A stretch of DNA of 64,000 bases, taken from positions 1 through 64,000 of the forward strand of contig NZ_FTNU01000012.1 in the NCBI RefSeq assembly GCF_900156515.1, read 5' to 3'. This DNA comes from Moraxella cuniculi DSM 21768 (lineage in GTDB: Bacteria > Pseudomonadota > Gammaproteobacteria > Pseudomonadales > Moraxellaceae). The translations under genes and the position numbers were made by a program. The notes under the pieces were generated by a model. That model ran no database searches and was not told where the DNA came from. It worked only from the letters and a program-made list of their open reading frames with translations. Each line of letters starts with the position of its first letter. Within the stretch, counting starts at the first letter, position 1. This document shows, piece by piece, positions 8,104 to 16,108 of the stretch.

Positions 8104-8311
8104 CACCCTTTCGTATCAACGACAAATTGCCCAACCGAGCAAATTCGCCATTTGCTAGATTTATGACACCATCGTCCAAATCATCTAAGTTCCGCTACAG
8201 ATAAATGATGGTTATCAGCCCAGCATGCTTTTTGCCAATCAAATAGCTCAAATAAATGCAAGGCACAATCATCACAACCAGCTTGTTAACTGCAAAGCCA
8301 ACCAACAGACA
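8104..8311 (-). other. Non-coding or decayed segment between dynamin operon and tRNA-Ser
   Basis: No gene is intact. On the minus strand a frame with coding-like, membrane-type composition (LVGFAVNKLVVMIVP, LSYLIGKKHAGLI) runs to a single stop and resumes with RNLDDLDDGVINLANGE. This suggests the eroded end of a lost gene. I do not recognise it. Confidence 0.25.
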
Positions 8312-8339
8312 AAATAAAAAGCCTTAAGAATAAGGCTTT
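8312..8339 (-). terminator. Terminator downstream of tRNA-Ser
   Basis: AAAGCCTTA (8318-8326) pairs perfectly with TAAGGCTTT (8331-8339). On the minus strand the stem is followed by a T-rich stretch, fitting the end of the tRNA-Ser transcript. Confidence 0.7.
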
Positions 8340-8363
8340 GGGTTTGTGTCTGACAAGGGAATT

Positions 8364-8454
8364 TGGCGGTGAAGGAGGGATTCGAACCCTCGATACGCTA
8401 TTAACGTATACACACTTTCCAGGCGTGCGCTTTCGACCACTCAGCCACTTCACC
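8364..8454 (-). tRNA. tRNA-Ser (GGA anticodon)
   Basis: Read on the minus strand, 91 nt with encoded CCA. The acceptor arm GGTGAAG pairs with CTTCACC, the D arm is GGCTGAGTGGTCGAAAG, and the anticodon loop CTGGAAA gives anticodon GGA for UCC/UCU. The long variable arm (GTATACGTTAATAGCGTATC) is the hallmark of a class II serine tRNA. The T arm is GGTTCGAATCC. Confidence 0.97.
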
Positions 8455-8524
8455 AAAAATGCTATTATACTCAAAAATCAACCGATTGTCATGAGTTTTC
8501 TTAATTTTTACCAAACATTTACAC

Positions 8525-8586
8525 AGGCTGTCAAATGGCATCGGCGTGCCAAGATGGCTACTCTTGTCGCACGCCACAGACAGCCT
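8525..8586. repeat. Large nested inverted repeat between glyS and tRNA-Ser
   Basis: Outer arms AGGCTGTC (8525-8532) and GACAGCCT (8579-8586) enclose inner arms GGCGTGC (8543-8549) and GCACGCC (8569-8575). This two-stage hairpin lies just after the glyS stop on the minus strand. It could terminate or protect the glyS message; no U run follows. Confidence 0.5.
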
Positions 8587-8599
8587 TGATTTGCTAATT

Positions 8600-10681
8600 T
8601 TAATTTTGTAGCAAACCAATATCCGCCACGCTCAAGAACAATGCACGCACCTGCTGCAATATCGCCAAGCGGTTATTTTTTAGACGCTCATCATCAGCAT
8701 TGACCATCACTTCAGCAAAAAACTGGTTAAGCGGTGCAGCCAGTGCCACCAAGGCAGTCAGCACGCCCTGATAATCAGCCGTCTGCTGCAACGGCTTGAC
8801 CGCATCTTTGGCATCCAAGATGGCTTGATAAAGCTGCTTTTCTGCTTGATGAACCAACGCGGTCTCATCAACCGTATCCGCCACCGCCACATCAGCCTTT
8901 GCCAAAATGTTGGCAACTCGCTTATTATTTGCCGCCAAAACGCTCGCCTCTGGCATGGTGCGAAATACCTCCACCGCACGAATGCGTTCGTCAAAATCCA
9001 GCGGTGTCAATACTTGAACCGCTTGCACTGCTTGGATTGTATCAACCGCCACGCCCTGCTCGGCATACATCGCACGATAGCGGGCATTGATAAACTCGCT
9101 GACCTCGTCAAATGTACGGACAGGGTCGCTGATTTTGTCTGCATAAGCTGCTATGGCATTTTTGATAAGTTCTGATAAATTAAGAGGTAATTTTTTCTCA
9201 ATTAAAATCCGCAAAATACCAATGGAAGCACGACGCAGGCTAAACGGGTCTTTTGAGCCTGTGGGAATCTCGCCGATACCAAAAATCCCCACCAAAGTAT
9301 CAATGCGGTCTGCCAACGCCAGTGCCGTGCCAATGTCTGTGGCAGGCAATTTATCGCCGCTGAACTTCGGCAGATATTGCTCTGCGATTGCCAGAGCCAC
9401 GCCAACAGGCTCGCCATTTAGCCGTGCATAATAAGTCCCAGCAACGCCCTGCAGTTCAGGGAATTCACCAACCAAAGTACTGGCAAGGTCGCACTTGGAT
9501 AGATATGCGGCACGCTTTGCCTCGTCTTGATTGGCACCGATTTGGCTGGCAATCTGTGCTGCCAGTGTTGCCATGCGTTCGCATTTTTGCCAAATGGTGC
9601 CAAGTTTTTCTTGGAAAATGCGAGTTTTGAGATTCTCAGCAAGGGCAGACAGCGGCTGTTTTTGGTCTTGTAAAAAGAAAAATTCAGCATCTGACAAGCG
9701 TGGACGCACGACTTTTTCGTTGCCCAAAATGACCGCTTGTGGGTCTTTGCTGTCAATGTTGCTGATAAAAATAAAGTTTGGTTTAAGTTTTCCTGAATTA
9801 TCAATTAAACAAAAATACTTTTGGTCAGCCTGCATGGTGCTGATGAGTGCCTCCTGTGGCACTGCCAAAAACCGCTCAGGAAAACCTGCCATCAACGCCA
9901 CTGGCAAATCAACCAGAGCTGTTACCTCATCAAGCAGTTCGGCAGGCATGACCGCCTGTGCCGATGCTTGGGCGGCAAGGCTTGATACCTGCTCGACAAT
10001 CATCGCTTGGCGACGGTCAAAATCAGCAATAACCTTGGCATTGCTTAGGATATTCTCATAGTCATCCGCATGAGAAATTGTAATAAAATCAGGAGCATGG
10101 AAGCGATGCCCTCGTGTCTGATTGCCTGTACGATGCCCCAAAATCACAGCGTCAATGACCTGCTCGTTTGCCATCAATACCACCCACTGCACAGGGCGGA
10201 CAAATTCCTCTTTGCTTGCACCTGATCGCATACGCTTGGCAATCGGCAAGTCATCCAAAGCCTTTTGGAAAATCTGTGGCATAAGCTCGCTGGTTGGCTT
10301 GCCCTGTATCGTCAGCTCGTAGCCGATATATTCGCCTTTTTTGTCAGATAAGGTAATCAAATCATCTTTACTAAGATTTAAGCCTGTGGCATTCAACCCC
10401 TGCAAAAACCCCTGCCCTGCACGAGTTAATTCACCATGTTCATCAAAACTTGCCTTGAGATTTGGCCCTCGTTTTTGCTCCACTCTGTCAGGTTGCTTGT
10501 CGCTGATGTTGGTAATTTGCAATGCCAGACGGCGTGGTGCTGCATAGCTTTTGATACCGTCAAAGGCGATATTTTGCTCAAGCAGGGATTTTTTGACCTG
10601 CTCGCACAATGCGTCTTGTAAGGTTTTTAAGGATTTTGGCGGCAACTCTTCGGTGCCAAGTTCAAATAAAATGGTGGTCAT
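8600..10681 (-). CDS. glyS: Glycyl-tRNA synthetase beta subunit
   Basis: 693 residues, the normal length for GlyS. It opens TTILFELGTEELPPKSLK, the conserved GlyS N-terminus, and carries the internal HD-like and C-terminal anticodon-binding regions (YLSKCDLASTLVGEFPELQG is a family hallmark). GlyS forms the alpha2-beta2 enzyme with GlyQ, binds tRNA-Gly and is needed for aminoacylation in the cytoplasm. GlyQ is encoded on the same strand but 1.7 kb upstream instead of directly adjacent, with accessory DNA in between, so glyS probably uses its own promoter in the 10682-11400 region. Confidence 0.97.
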   Translation of the reverse strand: MTTILFELGTEELPPKSLKTLQDALCEQVKKSLLEQNIAFDGIKSYAAPRRLALQITNISDKQPDRVEQKRGPNLKASFDEHGELTRAGQGFLQGLNATGLNLSKDDLITLSDKKGEYIGYELTIQGKPTSELMPQIFQKALDDLPIAKRMRSGASKEEFVRPVQWVVLMANEQVIDAVILGHRTGNQTRGHRFHAPDFITISHADDYENILSNAKVIADFDRRQAMIVEQVSSLAAQASAQAVMPAELLDEVTALVDLPVALMAGFPERFLAVPQEALISTMQADQKYFCLIDNSGKLKPNFIFISNIDSKDPQAVILGNEKVVRPRLSDAEFFFLQDQKQPLSALAENLKTRIFQEKLGTIWQKCERMATLAAQIASQIGANQDEAKRAAYLSKCDLASTLVGEFPELQGVAGTYYARLNGEPVGVALAIAEQYLPKFSGDKLPATDIGTALALADRIDTLVGIFGIGEIPTGSKDPFSLRRASIGILRILIEKKLPLNLSELIKNAIAAYADKISDPVRTFDEVSEFINARYRAMYAEQGVAVDTIQAVQAVQVLTPLDFDERIRAVEVFRTMPEASVLAANNKRVANILAKADVAVADTVDETALVHQAEKQLYQAILDAKDAVKPLQQTADYQGVLTALVALAAPLNQFFAEVMVNADDERLKNNRLAILQQVRALFLSVADIGLLQN

Positions 10682-10694
10682 AGAATACCTTAAT

Positions 10695-11396
10695 TTAATA
10701 GCTAAATTTATTTAAATTATTTAAAGATTGGTGCTTGTGTCGCATATGCACAACCAATTTAATCAATGTCTCTTTGTTATCGAGATGAAATTTGGCAATC
10801 AATAGTACCAAAGTGGTCAAACCTGTGTCATTAATAATCGGTGCATTATCGGCGGTCAATAACCGTCCATTGCTATGTAAAAATCTACAAATAAAATGTC
10901 CCGCTGCGTTTATTGCCATCAGCAAAAGAATGATTTTTGATGACAAAACACAGTAAATGTGCTGCCTTTTCTTCGATACTTAGATAGGCAGGCTCGCCAA
11001 ATACCATTTGCTGCAAATTACCCAAAATGCAGACAGTCCATCACCACGCTCTTTGGCAAATAATACAAACGAGCAGTTGCCCAACGGTGAAAAGCGACAC
11101 CCGCCTTAGAATTTACACGATATCCGACCGAGATAATGACATCAAGATTGTAAATCAATATTACGCCCAACAATGTGTTCGCCCTCAATTTCAACTGTTG
11201 CATTTTTGCAGCAGTTGAAAGCTATCCAACTCTTCTGTGTCAAATATCTTTTTTAAGTGGCGTGAAATCACCGATTTATCACACCCAAAATATCTGCCAT
11301 TTGCTATAAAGATGGGCAAACGGTATCATTATCAAAACACATTTTCACCTTGGCATCGCCCGTGGTGGTTTGGTAAATTTCCATGGGGCTATTCAT
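10695..11396 (-). pseudogene. Decayed rhuM-family (RhuM/Fic-Doc-like) gene
   Basis: Pieces of a RhuM-like protein lie in order on the minus strand in different frames. From ATG 11396: MEIYQTTTGDAKVKM then a stop. Around 11030-11160: VIISVGYRVNS and FHRWATARL, the RhuM core. Around 10980 a frame reads YLSIEEKAAHL, then Fic-like GHFICRFLHSNGRLL and a C-terminus with NDTGLTTLVLLIA and IKLVVHMRH. Intact relatives are about 330 residues; here about 700 bases remain, with stops, frameshifts and probably an internal deletion. RhuM genes travel with pathogenicity or defence islands, so this is a fossil of an insertion between glyQ and glyS. It fills the 750-base gap left by the obvious genes. Confidence 0.65.
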
Positions 11397-11443
11397 GATT
11401 ACTCCATGTTTGCGTCTTGATAATTTGCCTTTATCATCAAGTC

Positions 11444-11680
11444 TTAATCGTCTTTTTGATCGCCAGCATCACGGTCGTTGTCATTATCCTGATCATTATC
11501 GCCTTGATCGTCATCATTGTCGCGGTCGCTGTCACGATCGTCGTCATTGTCGTTTTCACGCTCTTGGCAGTCGGACTGTTTGGTGCGGTCGTTTTCACGC
11601 TCGTTATTATCGTTATTGCCAACCATACCACAAGCGGTTAAAAAAGTGGCTAAAATAGCGATTAAAATAAGGTTTTTCAT
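11444..11680 (-). CDS. Small lipoprotein with an extremely Asp/Asn-rich tail
   Basis: 78 residues from the ATG at 11680, preferred over 11701 because GAGAG lies about 8 bases upstream. The sequence MKNLILIAILATFLTAC is a lipoprotein signal peptide with lipobox LTAC. The mature part is almost only D, N, R, E, Q and G (NDDDRDSDRDNDDDQGD). It is translated from near-repetitive GAT/CGN codons, so replication slippage could alter its length. It should be anchored in the envelope and could bind cations such as calcium; this is inference from composition. No family recognised. Confidence 0.65.
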   Translation of the reverse strand: MKNLILIAILATFLTACGMVGNNDNNERENDRTKQSDCQERENDNDDDRDSDRDNDDDQGDNDQDNDNDRDAGDQKDD

Positions 11681-11701
11681 AAATACGCTCTCTAAAAACA
11701 A

Positions 11702-12385
11702 TCAGTTGATATTCCACACCACTTCTGTTTGTGGCGTACAATAAAACCCTTCAAAGTCATAAAACTGGCGAATTTTCTCAATCATTTGTTTTGATGAACA
11801 AATAAACACGCTCGACACCCCGTAAATTGAACCAATCAACAATTGATAATCTGGCGTAAATATCGTTCCTACCCCAATATCTTGCTCACTCAAAATCAAA
11901 TCGTCAATAAAATGCAATTTTCGTTCTGTGGCAAATTCATCACCTACCCACACCCAGTCATAGCCTAATTTTTTGATGACATTAAATATATCATTCTCAA
12001 AATAAGGGGCAATTTCATTGGTTTCAGGTGCAAAAATATCGCATTCATTCTCCAAAGTAAGAAGCTGATGTTTAATATCCATCCTTTGCAAATGCTCATA
12101 AAGGCGATTTTCACGGCTTTGAATGCCTGTTTCAAGGTCTTGATACTCGCCAATGTTCAGTTTTTGCATAATTTCTTGCCAAGAAATAGCTTTGGCATAA
12201 CGAATAAACGCTTGCTTAGAAACATCAATGTTTCGATTTAAAATCCACTGATGCTCTTTTTCGATTTTGCAAAAGGGTTGCATAACCACAAACACCGCTT
12301 CAAATACCCCTGCAAAATATGCCAAAATTTTGCCATCATAAGGAAAACTGGCAAATCTATCAGGTAGTGGTGCTTTTCGGTTCAC
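11702..12385 (-). CDS. Uncharacterised protein following glyQ
   Basis: 227 residues starting with GTG at 12385, which overlaps the glyQ stop (GTGA), so it is probably translated by coupling to glyQ. It is soluble and has no signal peptide. Recognisable features are only acidic-aromatic stretches such as [17 protein letters not shown] and a C-terminal region with [15 protein letters not shown]. The composition resembles small immunity or SMI1-like proteins, but I do not recognise the family. Its placement between glyQ and a decayed rhuM points to acquired DNA. Confidence 0.6.
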   Translation of the reverse strand: MNRKAPLPDRFASFPYDGKILAYFAGVFEAVFVVMQPFCKIEKEHQWILNRNIDVSKQAFIRYAKAISWQEIMQKLNIGEYQDLETGIQSRENRLYEHLQRMDIKHQLLTLENECDIFAPETNEIAPYFENDIFNVIKKLGYDWVWVGDEFATERKLHFIDDLILSEQDIGVGTIFTPDYQLLIGSIYGVSSVFICSSKQMIEKIRQFYDFEGFYCTPQTEVVWNIN

Positions 12386-13329
12386 TCACCACTCTCTTTC
12401 GGCAACCACTTCTCCAGTGCCTCTGCCTTATGAGCTTCGTCCGCCAATGGAAAGCCAAGTTTGGCACGAGCTTCGGTGTAGCTGACCGCCACTTTGCGAG
12501 CCAGCGTCCGCACACGCAAGATAAAGCGTTGGCGTTCGGTAACGCTAATCGCCCCGCGTGCATCTAATAAATTAAAGCTATGGCTGGCACTTAGCACCAT
12601 CTCATAGGCTGGCAAGGGCAGATTGACCGCAACCAATTTATCAGCTTGCTGCTCATAAAAATCAAACAGCTCAAACAGTTTATTAACATCGGCATGTTCA
12701 AAATTATAAGTAGATTGCTCAACTTCATTTTGGTGAAACACATCGCCGTAGGTTACACGCCCGAACTCGCCGTCCGCCCATACCAAATCATAGACGCTGT
12801 CCACGCCCTGAATGTACATGGCAAGGCGTTCAAGCCCATAAGTAATCTCGCCTGTTACAGGGAAGCACTCAATGCCACCAACTTGCTGAAAATAAGTAAA
12901 TTGGGTAACTTCCATGCCGTTTAGCCACACTTCCCAACCAAGCCCCCAAGCACCAAGCGTTGGCGATTCCCAATTATCCTCTACAAAGCGAATATCATGG
13001 GTTAAAGGATCAAGACCCAACGCCTCAAGCGAGCCTAGATACAGCTCTTGGATATTGGCAGGATTGGGCTTTAGCACCACTTGGAATTGATAATAATGTT
13101 GCAGGCGATTGGGGTTATCGCCATAGCGACCATCAGTCGGACGGCGAGATGGTTGCACATAGGCAGCATTCCACTTCTCAGGTGTCAAAGCACGCAAAAA
13201 AGTCGCTGTGTGAAATGTCCCCGCCCCCATCGGCATGTCATAAGGCTGTAAAATCACACAGCCACGAGACGCCCAATAGTTCTGTAATGTTAGGATTATT
13301 TCTTGGAAGGTTAAAGTCTTGGTTGTCAT
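12382..13329 (-). CDS. glyQ: Glycyl-tRNA synthetase alpha subunit
   Basis: 315 residues, typical GlyQ size. It begins [20 protein letters not shown] and contains the family motifs [20 protein letters not shown] and [20 protein letters not shown], which form the class II aminoacylation site for glycine and ATP. It works with GlyS (8600-10681). Its promoter must lie in 13330-13490, divergent from the prpF promoter. The stop is overlapped by the next gene's GTG. Confidence 0.97.
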   Translation of the reverse strand: MTTKTLTFQEIILTLQNYWASRGCVILQPYDMPMGAGTFHTATFLRALTPEKWNAAYVQPSRRPTDGRYGDNPNRLQHYYQFQVVLKPNPANIQELYLGSLEALGLDPLTHDIRFVEDNWESPTLGAWGLGWEVWLNGMEVTQFTYFQQVGGIECFPVTGEITYGLERLAMYIQGVDSVYDLVWADGEFGRVTYGDVFHQNEVEQSTYNFEHADVNKLFELFDFYEQQADKLVAVNLPLPAYEMVLSASHSFNLLDARGAISVTERQRFILRVRTLARKVAVSYTEARAKLGFPLADEAHKAEALEKWLPKESGE

Positions 13330-13492
13330 TGCAATTACTTAAAAATAAAATAAATATCCCATTTTAACACATTTAAGAAGTCTTACCAAATGCAATTTTT
13401 GAGCAAATTTTGGCGGATTATTGATAAGGTTCTATATTTTTTAAGGCAGATTGAGATTGTCACATAATTTTGCAAACCATTTGTTTAGAATC

Positions 13493-13521
13493 TTGATATT
13501 TTGATAGAATATTGTTATAAT
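13493..13521 (+). promoter_or_regulatory. Sigma-70 promoter for the leader ORF-prpF-tct operon
   Basis: TTGATA (13493-13498), a 17-base spacer and a consensus TATAAT (13516-13521) point rightwards. The transcript would start near 13528 and carry a leader of about 380 nt before prpF. Confidence 0.75.
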
Positions 13522-13544
13522 AGTAGCAATTTAGCCCAAAACCC

Positions 13545-13567
13545 ACTTGCAAAAACACTTTGTAAGT
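13545..13567 (+). promoter_or_regulatory. Leader hairpin just after the promoter
   Basis: ACTTGCAAA (13545-13553) and TTTGTAAGT (13559-13567) form a 9-bp stem with one G-U pair and a 5-base loop, flanked by AACCC/GGGTT. It may stabilise the RNA or be regulatory; no U tract follows. Confidence 0.4.
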
Positions 13568-13678
13568 TTGGCAATTGGGTTGAAGCACTCAACAAGACAA
13601 ATCAAAATTTTTACAAACCTTGTTATCGTTAGGTTTTATCAATATTGATTATTAATCTTGGCAAAATAGGGAAATTTT

Positions 13679-13765
13679 ATGAAACAAATGTTCATTAACA
13701 GCTCACAGCTCACAGCTCACAGCTCACAGCTCACAGCTCACAGCTCACAGCTCACAGCTCACTAA
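13679..13765 (+). CDS. Short leader ORF containing heptanucleotide repeats (phase-variable candidate)
   Basis: ATG 13679 has AGGGA six bases upstream and follows a strong promoter, so it should be translated. In the sequenced state it encodes 28 residues, MKQMFINSSQLTAH followed by further SSQLTAH units, and stops at TAA 13763 right after the repeats. Each repeat is 7 bases, so copy number changes the exit frame. With 8 or 11 copies the frame stays open for another 49 codons and ends with TAA at 13908-13910, overlapping the prpF ATG (TAATG). With 10 copies it stops after a few codons. This suggests translational coupling that is off in the present state. Confidence 0.5.
   Translation: MKQMFINSSQLTAHSSQLTAHSSQLTAH
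13700..13762 (+). repeat. Nine tandem copies of AGCTCAC
   Basis: A perfect 7-base tandem repeat, nine units, 63 bases. The unit length is not a multiple of three and the array is inside a short ORF, the typical design of a contingency (phase-variation) locus. Confidence 0.97.
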
Positions 13766-13869
13766 TCATACCGCTCATTTAAAAAGTCCGTCAAGTCTTT
13801 TTTGGTTTGGGCGGAATTTTTTGTCAAAAATTCATTCCAATTCTCCCCTTCATACCCTTTCTCAACGCA
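13762..13869 (-). other. Coding-like remnant opposite the leader region
   Basis: Between stops on the minus strand, 35 codons read like the C-terminus of a real protein (EKGYEGENWNEFLTKNSA, then KKDLTDFLNERYD). There is no start codon, and the stop abuts the repeat array. It may be the last exon of a deleted gene, or an antisense shadow of the leader frame. Not recognised. Confidence 0.25.
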
Positions 13870-13909
13870 TTACAACCTCCTTAGTTGCTGATTTTCAAGG
13901 AGTTTTGTA

Positions 13910-15004
13910 ATGTCAATTCTATCTATTAAAGCCACTTGTATGCGTGGCGGAACGAGCAAATGCTGGGTATTTGAACGCTCAGAACTTGAAAACCGTGAAT
14001 TACCAATGGAGGATATTTTACTGCGTGCCTTTGGTTCGCCTGATACTCGTCAATTAGATGGCGTGGGTGGTGGCACTTCCACCACAAGCAAAGCAGTTAT
14101 CCTAAATCCTTATGACGGCGACGACTGCGATGTTAATTATCTATTTGCCCAAGTTGGTATTAAAGAGCCTACCGTGGATTGGGGCAGTAATTGCGGAAAT
14201 TGTTCAGCAGTTGTTGCTTTGTACGCCATTGAAAAAGGCTGGGTTACACCTGTTGATGGCACAACAACCGTGCGAGTGTACAACGAAAACACAGGTCAAA
14301 TCATCATTCAACAAATTCCCACACCAGACAGCAAACCCGTGTTTGATGCCGAGATGGTGGGCAGTGTTTATGCAGGAGCATTGGTTAATATTGGTTTTCT
14401 TGATCCTGCTGGCAAAACCACAGGCAAGCTATTCCCAACCGAGCAATATTTAACCGAACTTAGCACCAATGGTAATACCTATGCCACAACACTGGTGGAT
14501 GCAGGTGCACCGTGTGTCTATGTGGATGCCAAATCGCTTGGTTTGGATGGCAAATCTCGTGATGAATGGACAGCGGTTATTGATACAAGATTATCCGAAC
14601 TTGATGACATCAGAAGACAAGCATCCGTTTTAATGGGACTTAGCAAAAGCAAGGAGCTTGCTGCCAAAGCCATTCCAAAATTGGGCGTGATTGGCAAGGG
14701 CAGCAATGGGGCTGATTTGAGAGTTCAAATGCTCTCCATGGGCGAAAGGCACCCTGCAATGCCTGTAACAGGTTCAGTTGCCCTGACTTTGTCCACTCAA
14801 TATGACAACTCTGTACCAAGTAACTTGCTTGGCAAAACCACAAAGACAGGGATTTCTCTTGATACACCGTCAGGAGTCTTGCAAACCTTTGCGACCGAAT
14901 TGGACGGCTTACCTGTGGTTGGTGTTGCCCGTACCGCTCGCACAATTTGTCAGGCAGTCATCAATGTACCAACCAGCCCCAGACCTACGGAGTTAGGAAA
15001 ATGA
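13910..15004 (+). CDS. PrpF-family isomerase/tautomerase (aconitate or oxalomesaconate isomerase type)
   Basis: 364 residues. The start is supported by AAGGAG seven bases upstream. The family signature MRGGTSKCWVF is at the N-terminus, with DGVGGGTSTTSKAVI and the catalytic-cysteine loop NCGNCSA following; this is the diaminopimelate-epimerase-like fold. Members isomerise 2-methylaconitate, aconitate or 4-oxalomesaconate. No methylcitrate-cycle or gallate genes are nearby. Instead it overlaps (ATGA) a tricarboxylate transporter, so a likely job is converting an imported acid such as trans-aconitate to cis-aconitate for the TCA cycle. The substrate is inference. Confidence 0.85.
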   Translation: MSILSIKATCMRGGTSKCWVFERSELENRELPMEDILLRAFGSPDTRQLDGVGGGTSTTSKAVILNPYDGDDCDVNYLFAQVGIKEPTVDWGSNCGNCSAVVALYAIEKGWVTPVDGTTTVRVYNENTGQIIIQQIPTPDSKPVFDAEMVGSVYAGALVNIGFLDPAGKTTGKLFPTEQYLTELSTNGNTYATTLVDAGAPCVYVDAKSLGLDGKSRDEWTAVIDTRLSELDDIRRQASVLMGLSKSKELAAKAIPKLGVIGKGSNGADLRVQMLSMGERHPAMPVTGSVALTLSTQYDNSVPSNLLGKTTKTGISLDTPSGVLQTFATELDGLPVVGVARTARTICQAVINVPTSPRPTELGK

Positions 15005-16098
15005 AATCAAGAAAGATGAATCAATTATCCAAATTATTTGGTACAGTTTCTCTCTTTATGCTTGCAGCATGTGCCCCGCCCCAATCCAATTATAAGCCCA
15101 CAGGTCCTGATGTGGTGGATGTGATGGTGCCTTACGGATCTGGCGGTGGTACAGATACTTGGGCAAGATTTATCACAAATGCTTTTGCCGAGCGAAATGA
15201 TTCGGTCAAACGCTATCAAGTCGTCAATGTGCCAGGCGGTGAAACTATTACAGGGACGAATGCCTTTGTTAAAAGCGATGTAAAAACAGGGCAATATGTA
15301 ATGGTTGGCTCAGCAACCACTTATTTTCAAGATATGCTTAATCACAAGGCAGTGCGATTTGATTTTGCTAAAATGGAACCTTTGGCATTCAACGGCACAG
15401 GGGCAGTGGTTTGGACAAGTGGAAAAACTGGTTTTAAAAACATTCAAGATCTAAAAAACGCCAAAGAGCCACTCCTTTATGGTGGCATGAGTGCGTCAGG
15501 GCTTGATTTGATTGCATTGCTTGCCCTAGAGGCTTTAGGCGTGCCAAATAAAGGCGTGTTTGGTTTTGAAGGGCGAGGCCCTAGCCGTCTTGCACTACAG
15601 CGAGGCGAAACCGACCTTGATTTCCAAACAACTTCGGCTTATTTGTCGCAACTGGCGGACGATGTGCCAAGCGGCAAAGTAGTGCCGTTATTTAGCATGG
15701 GTATTCCTGCGAACGGTAAGATTGAGCGAGACCCCAACTTGCCAGACATTCCCACTTTTGAGGAATTATACCAAGCAACGCCAAATAAAACAGAGCATCA
15801 AAAACTGGCTTATGATGCATTTCAAGCATTTGTAACAACGGGCTTATTTTATCAAAAAGGCTTGTGGGCGGTGGAAGGGACTGACCCTGCGGTGATTGAT
15901 CAATACGATCAAATGGTCAAAGAGCTAAATGCTGATAAAGAATTTATGAGCAAAGCAGAAAAAGCATTGGGTGGCTATCAACTGATTTCTGGCAAAGAGG
16001 CGAAAGCTGATTTCCAAAAGGCACTCAAAGTTAAGCCTGAAACGATGGATTTTATTGCCCAGTTATTGCTTGATAAATATGGTACGGCAATTCACTAA
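15001..16098 (+). CDS. Tripartite tricarboxylate transporter substrate-binding lipoprotein (TctC/Bug family)
   Basis: 365 residues from ATG 15001, which overlaps the prpF stop as ATGA; an earlier in-frame start lies inside prpF and is rejected. The signal peptide is SLFMLAACAPP with lipobox LAAC, so the binding protein is tethered to the membrane instead of free in the periplasm. The Bug fold is indicated by VMVPYGSGGGTDTWAR near the N-terminus and by VNVPGGETITGTNAF. It delivers a carboxylate to the membrane partner encoded 10 bases downstream. Confidence 0.88.
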   Translation: MKSRKMNQLSKLFGTVSLFMLAACAPPQSNYKPTGPDVVDVMVPYGSGGGTDTWARFITNAFAERNDSVKRYQVVNVPGGETITGTNAFVKSDVKTGQYVMVGSATTYFQDMLNHKAVRFDFAKMEPLAFNGTGAVVWTSGKTGFKNIQDLKNAKEPLLYGGMSASGLDLIALLALEALGVPNKGVFGFEGRGPSRLALQRGETDLDFQTTSAYLSQLADDVPSGKVVPLFSMGIPANGKIERDPNLPDIPTFEELYQATPNKTEHQKLAYDAFQAFVTTGLFYQKGLWAVEGTDPAVIDQYDQMVKELNADKEFMSKAEKALGGYQLISGKEAKADFQKALKVKPETMDFIAQLLLDKYGTAIH

Positions 16099-16108
16099 GG
16101 ATTAAGTT

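Noticed and set aside
8286-8619. Open frames on both strands around 8286-8619
   Set aside because: They cross the tRNA-Ser gene and its terminator, and the residues show no family likeness.
11417-11641. Very hydrophobic plus-strand frame of 74 residues opposite the acidic lipoprotein
   Set aside because: It is the complement of GAT/GAC codons (ATC/GTC), so hydrophobicity is a mirror effect; the minus strand has a ribosome binding site and lipobox.
13700-13762. Tandem repeats as a CRISPR array
   Set aside because: Units are 7 bases and directly adjacent, with no spacers; no cas genes nearby.
14947-15000. Earlier start of the TctC-like gene inside prpF
   Set aside because: It would remove the signal peptide from the N-terminus; ATG 15001 in an ATGA overlap gives a proper lipoprotein signal.
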